This document shows positions 1-7,674 of a DNA stretch of 64,000 nucleotides, one piece after another (position 1 is the first letter of the stretch; every line of letters begins with the position of its first letter). The notes under the pieces were generated by a model that was not told where the DNA came from, did no database searches, and saw only the letters and a program-made list of their open reading frames with translations. The translations under genes and the position numbers were made by a program. Origin of the DNA: JBGASG01 sp046328035 (lineage in GTDB: Bacteria > Cyanobacteriota > Vampirovibrionia > Obscuribacterales > Obscuribacteraceae); NCBI GenBank assembly GCA_046328035.1, contig JAXLXI010000016.1:87403-151402 (forward strand), given 5' to 3'.

Positions 1-1
1 G

Positions 2-757
2 CTGGTTGTGGTCGGCTATCCAATCAAGTTGAAGCACTGGCCGAAACAACTAGACGGGCTGAAGATTGTGGTGCTGAGCGACCTGCATGTTGGTTCGCTG
101 CATATCGACGCGAAGAAACTGCACCGCATCGTGGACGAATCTAATAAGCAGAACCCCGATCTGATTTTGATGCTCGGTGACTATGTCGCATCCGGCAAAC
201 AATCGTGCCTGGTCAAACCCGCGAAGTTCGCCGGCGAATTGGGTAATTTGAAAGCGCGGCTCGGCGTGTACGCGGTGCTCGGCAATCACGATTGGTGGTA
301 CGACGGCGTCGATGTGCGGCAGTGCCTGGAGTCGGCGCACATAAAAGTGCTTGAAGACACATCGGTGCCACTGGAATCTAACGGCACCCGATTCTGGCTC
401 ACCGGGTTGGGCGATCTGTGGACCCGCAAGCCGAGCATTCAACGCGCACTCACCGACGTGCCACCAGACAGCCCCGACCTCTTGATGTCGCACAATCCGG
501 ATGTGCTCTGGGCCGTTCCGCAGAGAGTCTCGCTCACCTTGGCAGGGCATACGCATGGCGGGCAGGTATCGCTGCCGTTCATCGGTCCAGTTATTACGCC
601 GACGGAGAGCGGTCCGCGCCACGCGAAAGGGCTGGTTGCGGAGGACGGAAAAGCCATGTTCGTCAGTTCCGGCATTGGCACCAGCGTGCTTCCAATCAGG
701 TTTAATGTCCCGCCCGAGATTTCGGTGCTTCAGCTATACAGCGATGCCAATCATTGA
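2..757 (+). CDS. Metallophosphoesterase, YkuE/YaeI-like (5' end off window)
   Basis: Calcineurin-like phosphoesterase, probably a hydrolase of phosphoester bonds in lipid or nucleotide substrates with a dinuclear metal centre. All family motifs are present in order: DLHVG, GDYV, GNHDWWYD, SHNPD and LAGHTHGGQ. The frame is open to the left edge, and family members normally carry about 50 more N-terminal residues with a membrane anchor, so the start is missing. The last codons (NH and stop) lie at the right end of the adjacent IS element, so the stop codon may be supplied by the insertion; the conserved PPEISVLQL end is intact, so little is lost. Substrate is unknown. Confidence 0.9.
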   Translation: MVVVGYPIKLKHWPKQLDGLKIVVLSDLHVGSLHIDAKKLHRIVDESNKQNPDLILMLGDYVASGKQSCLVKPAKFAGELGNLKARLGVYAVLGNHDWWYDGVDVRQCLESAHIKVLEDTSVPLESNGTRFWLTGLGDLWTRKPSIQRALTDVPPDSPDLLMSHNPDVLWAVPQRVSLTLAGHTHGGQVSLPFIGPVITPTESGPRHAKGLVAEDGKAMFVSSGIGTSVLPIRFNVPPEISVLQLYSDANH

Positions 758-783
758 CTTCCTCCCCGCCCTAAAGGACGGGG
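754..783 (-). repeat. IS right-end hairpin, probable 3' end of a TnpB guide RNA
   Basis: An 8-bp stem (764-771 with 776-783, one G-T pair) and a TAAA/TTTA loop, followed on the minus strand by GAAGTCAA at the element border. In TnpB systems the guide RNA (reRNA/omegaRNA) covers the 3' end of tnpB and this right end, and its guide part begins in the flank. Here that flank would be metallophosphoesterase sequence. Hairpin seen; RNA role inferred from the family. Confidence 0.55.
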
Positions 784-802
784 ATTCCGGCTGAGCGGTT
801 GA

Positions 803-2016
803 TTAGACCGCCGACACGGTGGGTTCCTGCTTCAACGAAGCCGCCGGAATCGCTTCCGGTCTTATGTCTCCTCCACAGGCAATCACGGCGAGCCCCGCCG
901 CGAGTATGTTTCGTGCAGCATTGAAGTCCGCACTGGCAGTGTATCCACACTGCACACAAGAGAACGTCGATTGCACCGACCGACTCTCTGCATCCACGCA
1001 TTGACACAAAGAGCATTTTTGACTTGTGTATTGAGGTGATACCGCGATTACCGCACCGCCTCTCCAGTTCTGCTTGTATTCCAATTGGCGCCGAAATTCA
1101 TACCATCCCTGATCCAGAATTGATTTGTTCAATCCGCTCTTTGCCCTGACGTTGCGCCCTGGCTTTTCAACTGTTCCAGAAGCAGACTTGCTCATATTGC
1201 TCACCTGCAGATCTTCTATCACAACTATCGCGTGGTTCTTGCTAATCGTCGTTGATGTCTTATGCAGATATTCGCGTCGGATATTCGCCACCTTTGTGTG
1301 TATCTTTTGTAGTCTTTCCTTCTGCCTCCGCCAGTTCGCACTGAATTTTTGCTTCCGAGCCAGCCGCCGCTGGCAGCGAGCTATTTGCTTTTCTCGCTTG
1401 CGGAAACTGTTGACTGGAGAGTAGTTACTCCCATCAGACATCACCGCAAAGCTCACCACTCCCAAATCCACTCCAACCATCGAGCTTGATGGATGTTTGG
1501 GCGCTGATACTTCCTCCTCTGTTTGAATACTTACAAACCAATTACTTCCGTTCCAACTCACAGTCACTTGACAGAACCCATCACCTTGCGACTCTTCCGG
1601 TATCGAAACCACCCGAGTTTCGGCAAGAATATTCTGCTGTTGATTTCGTCTAGTTTTATTTGCTTCGGATCGGGATAGCGAAAACTGTCTCCCTTTCCTC
1701 TCTTCTTGAACTTCGGAAAACCCGCCCGTCCCGCGAAGAAATTTTCATAGGACCTTTCCAGATCCTTTAGTGCCTGCTGAAGAACTTGAGACGGCGCAGC
1801 TACCAGAAATGCACTGTCGCTCTGGTGCTTCCAGGACGTTAGCTCCTTGCACAAACCGGCATAACTGAGCTTTTTTCCACCTTTCTCGTAGCGCTCCTTC
1901 TGAATCTCCAATCCCTTGTTGAACACATATCGGCGACATCCTGCTGCACGGCGCAGCAGTAGCTCTTGTTTTGGCTTTGGAGACAGCCTGAATTTAAATG
2001 CTCGAAGTTTCCTCAT
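803..2016 (-). pseudogene. tnpB: RNA-guided endonuclease TnpB, frameshifted
   Basis: The N-terminal part (2016-1564) begins MRKLRAFKFRLSPKPKQ, the classic TnpB start, and runs to RKSRKVMGSVK before a stop. The rest continues in another frame (1612-803). Re-reading one base near 1566-1570 restores the usual GSVK-VTVSWNG junction, so a single-base deletion explains the break. The C-terminal part keeps the RuvC-like acids (VGVDLGV, VIEDLQV, SADFNAARN) and a four-Cys zinc ribbon (CSLC and CVQC). The active site is therefore intact and only the frame is broken. No obvious slippery heptamer is at the junction, so a pseudogene is likelier than programmed shifting. Confidence 0.85.
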
Positions 2017-2155
2017 GCTGAACCCTCTGGCAAGCCTTCACTTACTAATACGTCGCGACTTGCAAAAAAGTTCAATGGACTACATAAAATCTTCGGTTAG
2101 GCGACTGCGTCGCCCGCGCTGTCCAGCCGCGCCGTAAACGACGGGGCTTTCCGCG

Positions 2156-2318
2156 TGTTTCAGTAATTTGCGCTTCACAAATAGCAGAAGATTGCCCGCA
2201 GAACGGCGAAAATGTGCGATATTGGCATCCTCACTACTCATGACCACAGTTTTTTCTCAATCTTCGATGCAAATTTTCGGTGTGTTGAAAGCTGCACGGT
2301 CGAAGGCTGATTGGATTA
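2156..2318. other. Intergenic leader upstream of the RRM gene
   Basis: Non-coding stretch between the IS left end and the RNA-binding protein gene. It must hold the promoter and 5' leader of the RRM-helicase operon. I see no convincing -10/-35 pair and only a weak ribosome-binding site (GGATT) before the ATG at 2319. Long leaders are common in cold-regulated genes, but nothing here proves one. Confidence 0.4.
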
Positions 2319-2588
2319 ATGAATAATAAGCTTTTTGTTGGCAACCTCTCCTATAGCGTCACCGAAGAACAGTTGAAAGAATTGTTCAGCCAGCACGGCA
2401 CAGTGATCTCGGCAAGCTTGCCCAAAGATAGAGACACGGGCAGAGTCCGTGGCTTCGGATTCGTGGAAATGGAAACCCAAGCAGCTGCAGAAGCAGCCAT
2501 CAAGAACCTTGATGGTCACGAACTGAGCGGCAGACAAATCAAGGTCAACATCTCCACGCCAAAACCGCGCACCGGCGGCCGCTACTAA
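2319..2588 (+). CDS. Single-RRM RNA-binding protein, cyanobacterial Rbp type
   Basis: An 89-residue protein that is essentially one RNA recognition motif. RNP2 is KLFVGNLSY (residues 4-12) and RNP1 is RVRGFGFVEM (about 43-52), with the aromatic residues that stack on RNA bases. A short basic tail TPKPRTGGRY follows. Such small RRM proteins are typical of cyanobacteria and some other bacteria, where several are cold-induced and bind or localise mRNA. The gene leads an apparent operon: 13 bp to the next ORF and then a DEAD-box helicase. A role in RNA chaperoning with the helicase is inferred. Confidence 0.92.
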   Translation: MNNKLFVGNLSYSVTEEQLKELFSQHGTVISASLPKDRDTGRVRGFGFVEMETQAAAEAAIKNLDGHELSGRQIKVNISTPKPRTGGRY

Positions 2589-2601
2589 ATCAGGTGAACT
2601 A

Positions 2602-2958
2602 ATGAGTATTTCCTGGGGACGCCGCAGGCGTTTTCGTTTTGACGCCGCCGGACCTCTCGGCAACTGTGTAACACCCACAGGTGTGCCGGCCGTGTTTGCA
2701 GTCACGTACAAAAGGGACGCCGCCAACAAACCCAAAGCACACACCGTGCTTTATTTCGGCGAAAGTTCCGACGTGTCGAAAGACGCGATCACTCAGTGCA
2801 ACAACATCCAAGAGTTGTGGCAAAACAAGGGCGGCGGCAGCAGCGAGCTGTTCCTGTTTTTTCACGAAATGCCCAGTTCGACTGCTATGCAGCGAGAAGC
2901 CGTCCAATCGCAGCTGGTCTCTGAATACGACCCGCCGATGAACGACGACGAACACTAA
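2602..2958 (+). CDS. Small GIY-YIG-like hypothetical protein
   Basis: A 118-residue protein with an AGGTGA ribosome-binding site just upstream, lying 13 bp after the RRM gene and 14 bp before the helicase. I do not recognise it outright. The pattern VFAVTYKR, then LYFGESSDV, then QREAVQSQLVSEYDPPMN resembles the GIY-YIG fold (YIGSS...ERELI...PPLN), but the first motif is degenerate (VFAV). It may therefore be a nuclease-like RNA- or DNA-binding relative, not an active nuclease. Operon position suggests RNA metabolism. Confidence 0.65.
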   Translation: MSISWGRRRRFRFDAAGPLGNCVTPTGVPAVFAVTYKRDAANKPKAHTVLYFGESSDVSKDAITQCNNIQELWQNKGGGSSELFLFFHEMPSSTAMQREAVQSQLVSEYDPPMNDDEH

Positions 2959-2972
2959 ATAAGGACTATCAA

Positions 2973-4217
2973 TTGAATACATTTACGCATTTCGGGTTTT
3001 CGCAAACCCTGATGGCTTCGTTGTGCGAAGCCGGGTTCGCTGAACCGACAGAAATACAAAGCCAATCAATTCCGCTGATCATGGCAGGCGAAGACCTGAT
3101 GGCCAGCGCTCAAACAGGATCGGGCAAGACTGCAGCTTATGCATTGCCGATCATCGCAAGACTGCAGCAGGCGCCATCGCGCTCGCAACAGGCTCAACCG
3201 CACCAATCTCAACCGCACCACTCCCGCGGCGGCAAACCCCGGGCACTGATTCTGGTGCCCACACGCGAACTGGCGCTCCAGGTGAAGGAACAGTTTCTTC
3301 GCTTTGGTCGCGGACTGCGCACTGCCGTCATTTATGGTGGCGCCAGTTTCCACAATCAAACCAAAGTTCTGCAGCGGGGCACGGACGTCATCGTCGCCAC
3401 CCCGGGACGCTTGCTCGATATGCTCAAGCAAGGTTTCGCAGATCTGCATCATGTAGAAACACTGGTTCTAGACGAAGCGGACCGGCTGATGGACATGGGC
3501 TTCATGCCCCAAGTTCGCAAAATCGTTTCGCAAACTCAGCATCACCGTCAAACACTGATGTTCTCCGCCACCATCGACAAACGCGTCGAGCAAATCGCGG
3601 CTGAGTTTTTGAAGAGACCCCAAGTGGTGCGCTCCAGCGCCCCGCAAGTCGACGCAGCGTCGGTGAAACAGAACGTGCATTACATGCACGAGTTCGCCAA
3701 GGACGATTTCCTGCTCAACCTTTTGCAAGGACTGGATTCGACGTCAGTACTTGTCTTTACCGAAACCAGACGCAAAGCGCACTGGGTCACTGGTCGCCTG
3801 CGCGAAGCCAATGTCAGCGCCGAAGAAATTCATAGCGATGTCAGCCAGAACAAACGCGAAGCAATCATGAAACGCTACCGCGACGGTGAGTTCACGGTGC
3901 TTGTGGCCACCGATGTGGCAGCCCGCGGACTGGATGTGCCGCAAATCGGACATGTGGTCAACTACGACTTGCCGAACACCGCACAAGACTACGTGCACCG
4001 CATTGGACGCACCGGGCGAGCCGGACGTTCGGGCATCGCACATTCATTTGTTTCAGAAGAACAGCGCTATCTGGTGCGCGATATCGAACGCTTGATCGGA
4101 CGCACATTCGACGGTGCACCGCTCAAGTCTCGCGCAGGAGCCGGAGCAGGAGCCGCCGGCGGTTCCAGCAAACCCCACGGCAGACGATTCAAATCCGGAG
4201 CGCGCCGACGCGCCTGA
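2973..4217 (+). CDS. DEAD-box ATP-dependent RNA helicase, RhlE-like
   Basis: Unwinds RNA with ATP. A 414-residue two-RecA-domain helicase: Q motif GFAEPTEIQSQ (21-31), motif I AQTGSGKT (46-53), PTRELALQ (96-103), DEAD (167-170), SAT (198-200) and HRIGRTGRAG in domain 2. A Gln/His/Pro-rich insert lies at 67-89, and the tail is short, basic and Gly-rich. The start is TTG with AAGGA seven bases upstream; no better ATG precedes the conserved FTHFGFS. It ends an operon with the RRM gene, like cold-inducible helicases of cyanobacteria. Its last 151 bp overlap the convergent desaturase gene. Confidence 0.95.
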   Translation: MNTFTHFGFSQTLMASLCEAGFAEPTEIQSQSIPLIMAGEDLMASAQTGSGKTAAYALPIIARLQQAPSRSQQAQPHQSQPHHSRGGKPRALILVPTRELALQVKEQFLRFGRGLRTAVIYGGASFHNQTKVLQRGTDVIVATPGRLLDMLKQGFADLHHVETLVLDEADRLMDMGFMPQVRKIVSQTQHHRQTLMFSATIDKRVEQIAAEFLKRPQVVRSSAPQVDAASVKQNVHYMHEFAKDDFLLNLLQGLDSTSVLVFTETRRKAHWVTGRLREANVSAEEIHSDVSQNKREAIMKRYRDGEFTVLVATDVAARGLDVPQIGHVVNYDLPNTAQDYVHRIGRTGRAGRSGIAHSFVSEEQRYLVRDIERLIGRTFDGAPLKSRAGAGAGAAGGSSKPHGRRFKSGARRRA

Positions 4218-5011
4218 GACTGAGCCTGAGATTGAAGCAGCGGATACTTCTCGCGTAAGCGTTGGGTATCCGCTACCCGTACTTGGGTGGCAAGACCGAC
4301 GGCGCGCATGGCGCGAATGATCAACCAGGAGAGGTCGTACTCCCACCAGCGCATGCCTGTTTTCGCCGATGAAGGACTGGCATGATGATTGTTGTGCCAG
4401 CCTTCGCCTGCAGCCAGAGCTGCCACCCACCAGACATTGACGCTATCGTCTCTGGTGGCATATGACTGATAGCCCAGTTTGGGCAAATGACAAATCACAT
4501 TCAGCATGAGCGGAATCTGCAACACCGCCACGGAGGCCAGCGCGCTCGCCAGAGCAGCCATCCAGCCGCAGGTAACCAAGAGCAGCACGCGGAAACCGAG
4601 CCCGATTGCAAAGACCACCCAGTGGGCGCGATGCCAGTCGCCGTTCTGTTCGAGAAACCGGTAGACGGGGTCCTTCACCAAATCTGGTGACTGCGTCTGG
4701 GGATTGACATGCTCGGCATAACCGCTGCCGACGATCCAGCCCCAGTAGGCATGTTTGGTTCCGCCATAGCGCGGAGAATGCGGATCTAACGCAGTATCGA
4801 CATGGCGATGATGCGCCCGGTGGATGGTCGCCCACCAGATGGGCGAGCCTTCGAATGCCAGATATCCGGGCAAAACCCAGAAATACTCGACCAGCTTGTG
4901 ACACGCGAACGCGCGATGCGACAACAAGCGGTGATAACCGATGGTCACACCCAGCGTGTGCCAGACGTAAAACCCGAGGAACAAGAATACAAAAACGAGC
5001 ACGTCGTGCAT
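4067..5011 (-). CDS. Membrane fatty-acid desaturase, delta-9 type
   Basis: Introduces a cis double bond into acyl chains using a di-iron centre. Three histidine boxes are visible: HRLLSH (27-32), HRAHHRH (64-70) and HNNHH (206-210), with hydrophobic segments at the N-terminus and around 131-175. An AAGGGG site precedes the ATG. The C-terminal 50 residues are Arg/Pro/Ala-rich, are coded antisense to the helicase end, and look like read-through extension rather than conserved sequence. Desaturases of this family raise membrane fluidity in the cold, which fits the RRM-helicase neighbours. Confidence 0.93.
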   Translation of the reverse strand: MHDVLVFVFLFLGFYVWHTLGVTIGYHRLLSHRAFACHKLVEYFWVLPGYLAFEGSPIWWATIHRAHHRHVDTALDPHSPRYGGTKHAYWGWIVGSGYAEHVNPQTQSPDLVKDPVYRFLEQNGDWHRAHWVVFAIGLGFRVLLLVTCGWMAALASALASVAVLQIPLMLNVICHLPKLGYQSYATRDDSVNVWWVAALAAGEGWHNNHHASPSSAKTGMRWWEYDLSWLIIRAMRAVGLATQVRVADTQRLREKYPLLQSQAQSQARRRAPDLNRLPWGLLEPPAAPAPAPARDLSGAPSNVRPIKRSISRTR

Positions 5012-5231
5012 GACACCCCTTATGCAGCATCTGCCGCCTGCTCAGGATTTAGCAATGCATCGCGCCGAAAACTGTTCGATGAAATCCAATAAGTTCGAAC
5101 AATTCCATTATGGCACGATAGCGTCAGCGTGGGTGTGAACCTTTGTGTGCGCCCGCGCCCCGTTGCAGGAACTTATTCTTCCCCACCGCCCTTAGCCATA
5201 TGTACGGTTGCGACTGCCTGACCTTATCAGT

Positions 5232-6041
5232 ATGATCGTCTGGATGATGAAAGCCAATTCTCTGCGTTCTTTACTACTTGTGCCATTACTAATGGTGGCA
5301 CCGCCGGCCACAATTACTTCGTTGCCGCAACCGGCGCGATGCGAAAGTGCTACGCCGCTGACCGACTACTGTCGCGCGATCGAGGGGCGTTTGAAAAACT
5401 CCCTGGTCGGCAATTCGGACTTCAACAAGCCGTACATGGTGCAGTTCAAAGTGAACAGCAAGGGACGAATCATCTACGTCGCGCCATATACACATCCGGA
5501 AAAGATGATGACCATCGCCAAGGAAGGTAGCGACGCGGACGTCATTCGCCTCGAAACCGCCATCACCACCGTACGCGAACTGGGAAACCTCGGCCCGCCG
5601 CCCAAGTTTACGGACCTCCAGGTCAACAACAAAACAGCCGAAGAGGTCAAAGTCACAGACTCGATAGTCTTTGGTTGCAAGCTGTCCAACAAGCCGGAGG
5701 AGGTTTCGGTCTTCATTCCAGCGGTGCTTTCGTACGAATACATTTTGAGGCAGCTGCCAAAAATAGACTGGAAGGAAAATAAAACGTGGCTCGCCGCATT
5801 TAAAAAGAGCTCGAAAGCAAAACCCGAAATGTTGTTGTGCTTAGCCGCGAACGGACAGCTGAAGCGCCTGACGCTCACGCACTCGTCAGGTATCAAAGCT
5901 CAGGACGACACAGCACTGGCTGCAGTACGTAAAGCGATGCCGTTCGAGGCGTTTCCCGATGGCGGGCCGCGCTCGATGTGCTTTTGGGTAACGTTAACCG
6001 GCTACGGCGACAAGTCGGCGGGTATTGCACCGGAGGACTAG
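5232..6041 (+). CDS. Secreted protein with TonB C-terminal-like segments
   Basis: About 269 residues. An N-terminal hydrophobic stretch (LRSLLLVPLLMVAPPATI) suggests export. Two segments, YMVQFKVNSKGRIIYVAPY and LCLAANGQLKRLTLTHSSG followed by AALAAVRKAMPF-type helix residues, resemble the TonB C-terminal domain (strand-turn-strand with a conserved helix). Such duplicated TonB-like domains occur in periplasmic proteins outside true TonB systems. No ExbB/ExbD or receptor is nearby. The start could be ATG at 5232, 5244 or 5247, or TTG at 5208; an ATG close to the signal sequence is likeliest. Confidence 0.7.
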   Translation: MIVWMMKANSLRSLLLVPLLMVAPPATITSLPQPARCESATPLTDYCRAIEGRLKNSLVGNSDFNKPYMVQFKVNSKGRIIYVAPYTHPEKMMTIAKEGSDADVIRLETAITTVRELGNLGPPPKFTDLQVNNKTAEEVKVTDSIVFGCKLSNKPEEVSVFIPAVLSYEYILRQLPKIDWKENKTWLAAFKKSSKAKPEMLLCLAANGQLKRLTLTHSSGIKAQDDTALAAVRKAMPFEAFPDGGPRSMCFWVTLTGYGDKSAGIAPED

Positions 6042-6128
6042 CCGGTCTGACCGCGTCGCGGCATGTAACACTGATTTGACACCTGGGACAGTACGCTCCA
6101 CAGCGCGCATCAACCCAGAGGTCTCCCT

Positions 6129-6350
6129 GTGTCTCGAGAGCACTATCATCGTTCGCATAGGCACCACCACAGCGAAGGGCATCACGAAAGGCATTCGTCG
6201 GGCATACACCATTCACAGGGAAGTGTGCACGAGCTATACGGTCCCCTCCCACCATCGTCACCTTACCGCCACTCACGGGGAACTGACGGTGGGGACCCTA
6301 TGCGCAGGCTCCCTACGGAAACCACGGCATGTCCGGAGTGGCGTGGGTAG
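6129..6350 (+). pseudogene. Small His-rich ORF, possibly frameshifted
   Basis: The first 40 residues are strikingly His-rich (HYHRSHRHHHSEGHHERH), and an AGAGG lies just before the GTG. After about residue 50 the frame becomes implausible (MRRLPTETTACPEWRG), whereas another frame at the same place reads PYAQAPYGNHGMSG then VAWVARRPGGY and ends at 6376. A shift near 6295 would give a His/Gly/Tyr-rich metal-binding-like small protein. Apart from this the 6042-6396 gap holds nothing I can identify. Coding status is uncertain. Confidence 0.3.
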
Positions 6351-6396
6351 CGCGTCGCCCTGGTGGGTACTAAGTGGTGCGCGCGGTCAATCGAGG

Positions 6397-6663
6397 TCAG
6401 GCGTTGAATCGATATCCCGCACCGTGAACGGTCTCGATGAGCGGTGCCTCGCCTGCGGGCAATTCTAGTTTCTTCCGTAGTCTCATGAGCGTTGTACGAA
6501 ACGCGCCGGAAGAACTATCGCTATCAGTTTCCCACACACGCCGCATGATTGCGTCTGCATCAAAGACTTTGCCCGGGTTTCTCATAAAGAACTCCAAAAG
6601 CGCAAACTCTTTGGGCAACAGATCTAAATCGGCACCATTCATGGTGCCTTTGAGTTTTGGCAT
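6397..6663 (-). pseudogene. OmpR-family response regulator, C-terminal fragment
   Basis: Encodes only the winged-helix DNA-binding domain of an OmpR/PhoB regulator: LLPKEFALLEFFMRNPGKVF, then SSGAFRTTLMRLRKKLEL and LIETVHGAGYRFNA. The receiver domain, normally about 120 residues, is absent. Directly upstream lies the N-terminal scrap of a sensor kinase in another frame. The pair looks like the two ends of a deleted two-component operon. It might still be expressed as a lone DNA-binding domain, but nothing supports that. Confidence 0.75.
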
Positions 6664-6929
6664 CTGGCCGAGCGTAGTGGAACGCGCCCTCGGAATTGCC
6701 CGCCATAGCGAGAGGCTGAGACCGCAGGAATGACTTTATCGTTGATCTTCTTGTTGCGGTCGATTTTCTGCGCTTCCAGTTCCAGGCGATCTTGCGCATT
6801 AATCAAATACGAAAAGACCAGAAGTTCGAAGCACAAAGGAATGCTGACGAGGATCAGTCCTTTGTGTAGTAGCGTCAGTTTCATCCGAGAACGCCTGGTA
6901 AACTCGATACCAGTGTAATTTCTTGACAT
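6664..6929 (-). pseudogene. Sensor histidine kinase, N-terminal remnant
   Basis: Starts MSRNYTGIEFTRRSRMKLTL and contains one transmembrane helix (GLILVSIPLCFELLVFSYLI) followed by a charged helix LELEAQKIDRNKKINDKV, the usual start of a CHASE3-type sensor kinase. After about residue 70 the sequence becomes arginine-rich nonsense and stops, where the regulator fragment begins. I infer that a deletion removed the rest of the kinase and the receiver domain of the partner regulator. A real start at the internal ATG (MKLTLLHK, 6884) is plausible. Confidence 0.6.
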
Positions 6930-7089
6930 GAGCAGCGGTTGTGTCCGGTGCGCCGGATTCCGGGATTTGTCGAGCCCTTGCTCGGGGCTTTCGGTCGGCG
7001 TAGAATCGAACGGATCGCTACGATCGAATGGATCGCATGGATGAATAATGAGCGATGCGCCCTCCGGCGCAGACAGGGAGTAAACGGCG

Positions 7090-7434
7090 ATGTCGACGTT
7101 GGCGATTGTGGCAGTTGTACTCGTCTTCGGTAGCTATATCTGGCTAGTTGCCGCGAACAAAGAAAAAAACAAGAATTCCTCACAAAGTAATTATTTCGAT
7201 CTCCTCACATTGTTATTTGTCGTGCTCGAATCTCTAGGTAACCTGAACAGAACCTGGTTGCCCCTGCTGACCCTCTTTATTGGGATGGTGCTGTTTGTGA
7301 TTTCGTTTGTCACGGAGCCGCATAAGGAGCAAACGCCAGCATCCACCACGCCGCCCGCTGCATCAAAGAGCGCTCCCGCGGCAGATACGAAGACAGATAC
7401 GAAGGCGGCACCGGCGGGCACGACGGAAAAATAG
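7090..7434 (+). CDS. Small membrane protein with Ala/Thr/Lys-rich tail
   Basis: A 114-residue protein of unknown function. Two hydrophobic segments are visible: residues about 4-21 (LAIVAVVLVFGSYIWLVAA) and a longer stretch at about 38-78 that probably crosses the membrane twice. The last 35 residues are low-complexity (TPASTTPPAASKSAPAADTK) and likely disordered. It stands alone between the decayed two-component genes and a MITE-like repeat. Confidence 0.6.
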   Translation: MSTLAIVAVVLVFGSYIWLVAANKEKNKNSSQSNYFDLLTLLFVVLESLGNLNRTWLPLLTLFIGMVLFVISFVTEPHKEQTPASTTPPAASKSAPAADTKTDTKAAPAGTTEK

Positions 7435-7480
7435 TAGTGCGGTGCGGTGCGCCTACCTTTCGGGGTGTGCGCGCACGCCC

Positions 7481-7631
7481 TTAGGAAATTGTTGATCTAT
7501 ATGATAAGAGTTAGATTGGCGACCAGCTCAGGAGGCGTGCCCGCAAACGCACTGCTGAAGGCACTTTAGCCGGCTTGCTCTCGTTTTCACCCGACTGAGG
7601 GGTCTTATCTTATAGATCAACAATTTCCTAA
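7481..7631. repeat. MITE-like element, copy 1
   Basis: Terminal inverted repeats of 29 bp (7481-7509 and 7603-7631) match at 28 of 29 positions; each arm contains GTTGATCTATA or its complement. The 93-bp interior has no ORF. A second element with nearly the same ends but a different interior lies at 11533-11691. Length, terminal repeats and intergenic location fit a miniature inverted-repeat transposable element; an intergenic repeat folded as RNA is the alternative. No clear target duplication. Confidence 0.75.
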
Positions 7632-7674
7632 AGCGCGGAGAGGACACCGCCCGTTTCGCTCGTTTGGCCTAATA

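Larger units (their letters stand above)
754..2155 (-). mobile_element. IS200/IS605-type element carrying only tnpB (IS1341 group)
   Basis: The element is defined by a tnpB reading frame on the minus strand and subterminal hairpins at both ends, with no tnpA beside it. The right end has the typical hairpin CCCCGTCCTTTAGGGCGGGG followed by GGAAGTCAA in the minus-strand sense. The left end has a perfect 6-bp stem GGCGAC/GTCGCC at 2100-2114 and a related CCGT(AAACG)ACGG structure at 2132-2144. The boundaries are estimates. IS605 elements move as single strands through such hairpins and make no target duplication, so none was expected. Without TnpA in cis the copy would need help in trans to move. 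Confidence 0.75.

Noticed and set aside
803..2016. Programmed frameshifting as explanation for split tnpB
   Set aside because: The junction has no slippery heptamer or downstream structure that I can see, so mutation is simpler.
4443..5030. 195-residue frame on the same strand as the desaturase
   Set aside because: Out-of-frame shadow of the desaturase; rich in Arg and Cys, no domain.
5232..6041. True TonB energy-transducing protein
   Set aside because: No Pro-rich spacer, no ExbB/ExbD genes and no outer-membrane receptor gene in the window.
6025..6468. 147-residue plus-strand frame over the 6.0-6.5 kb gap
   Set aside because: It runs through the end of the TonB-like gene and into the regulator fragment, with Thr/Arg-rich sequence and no start signal.
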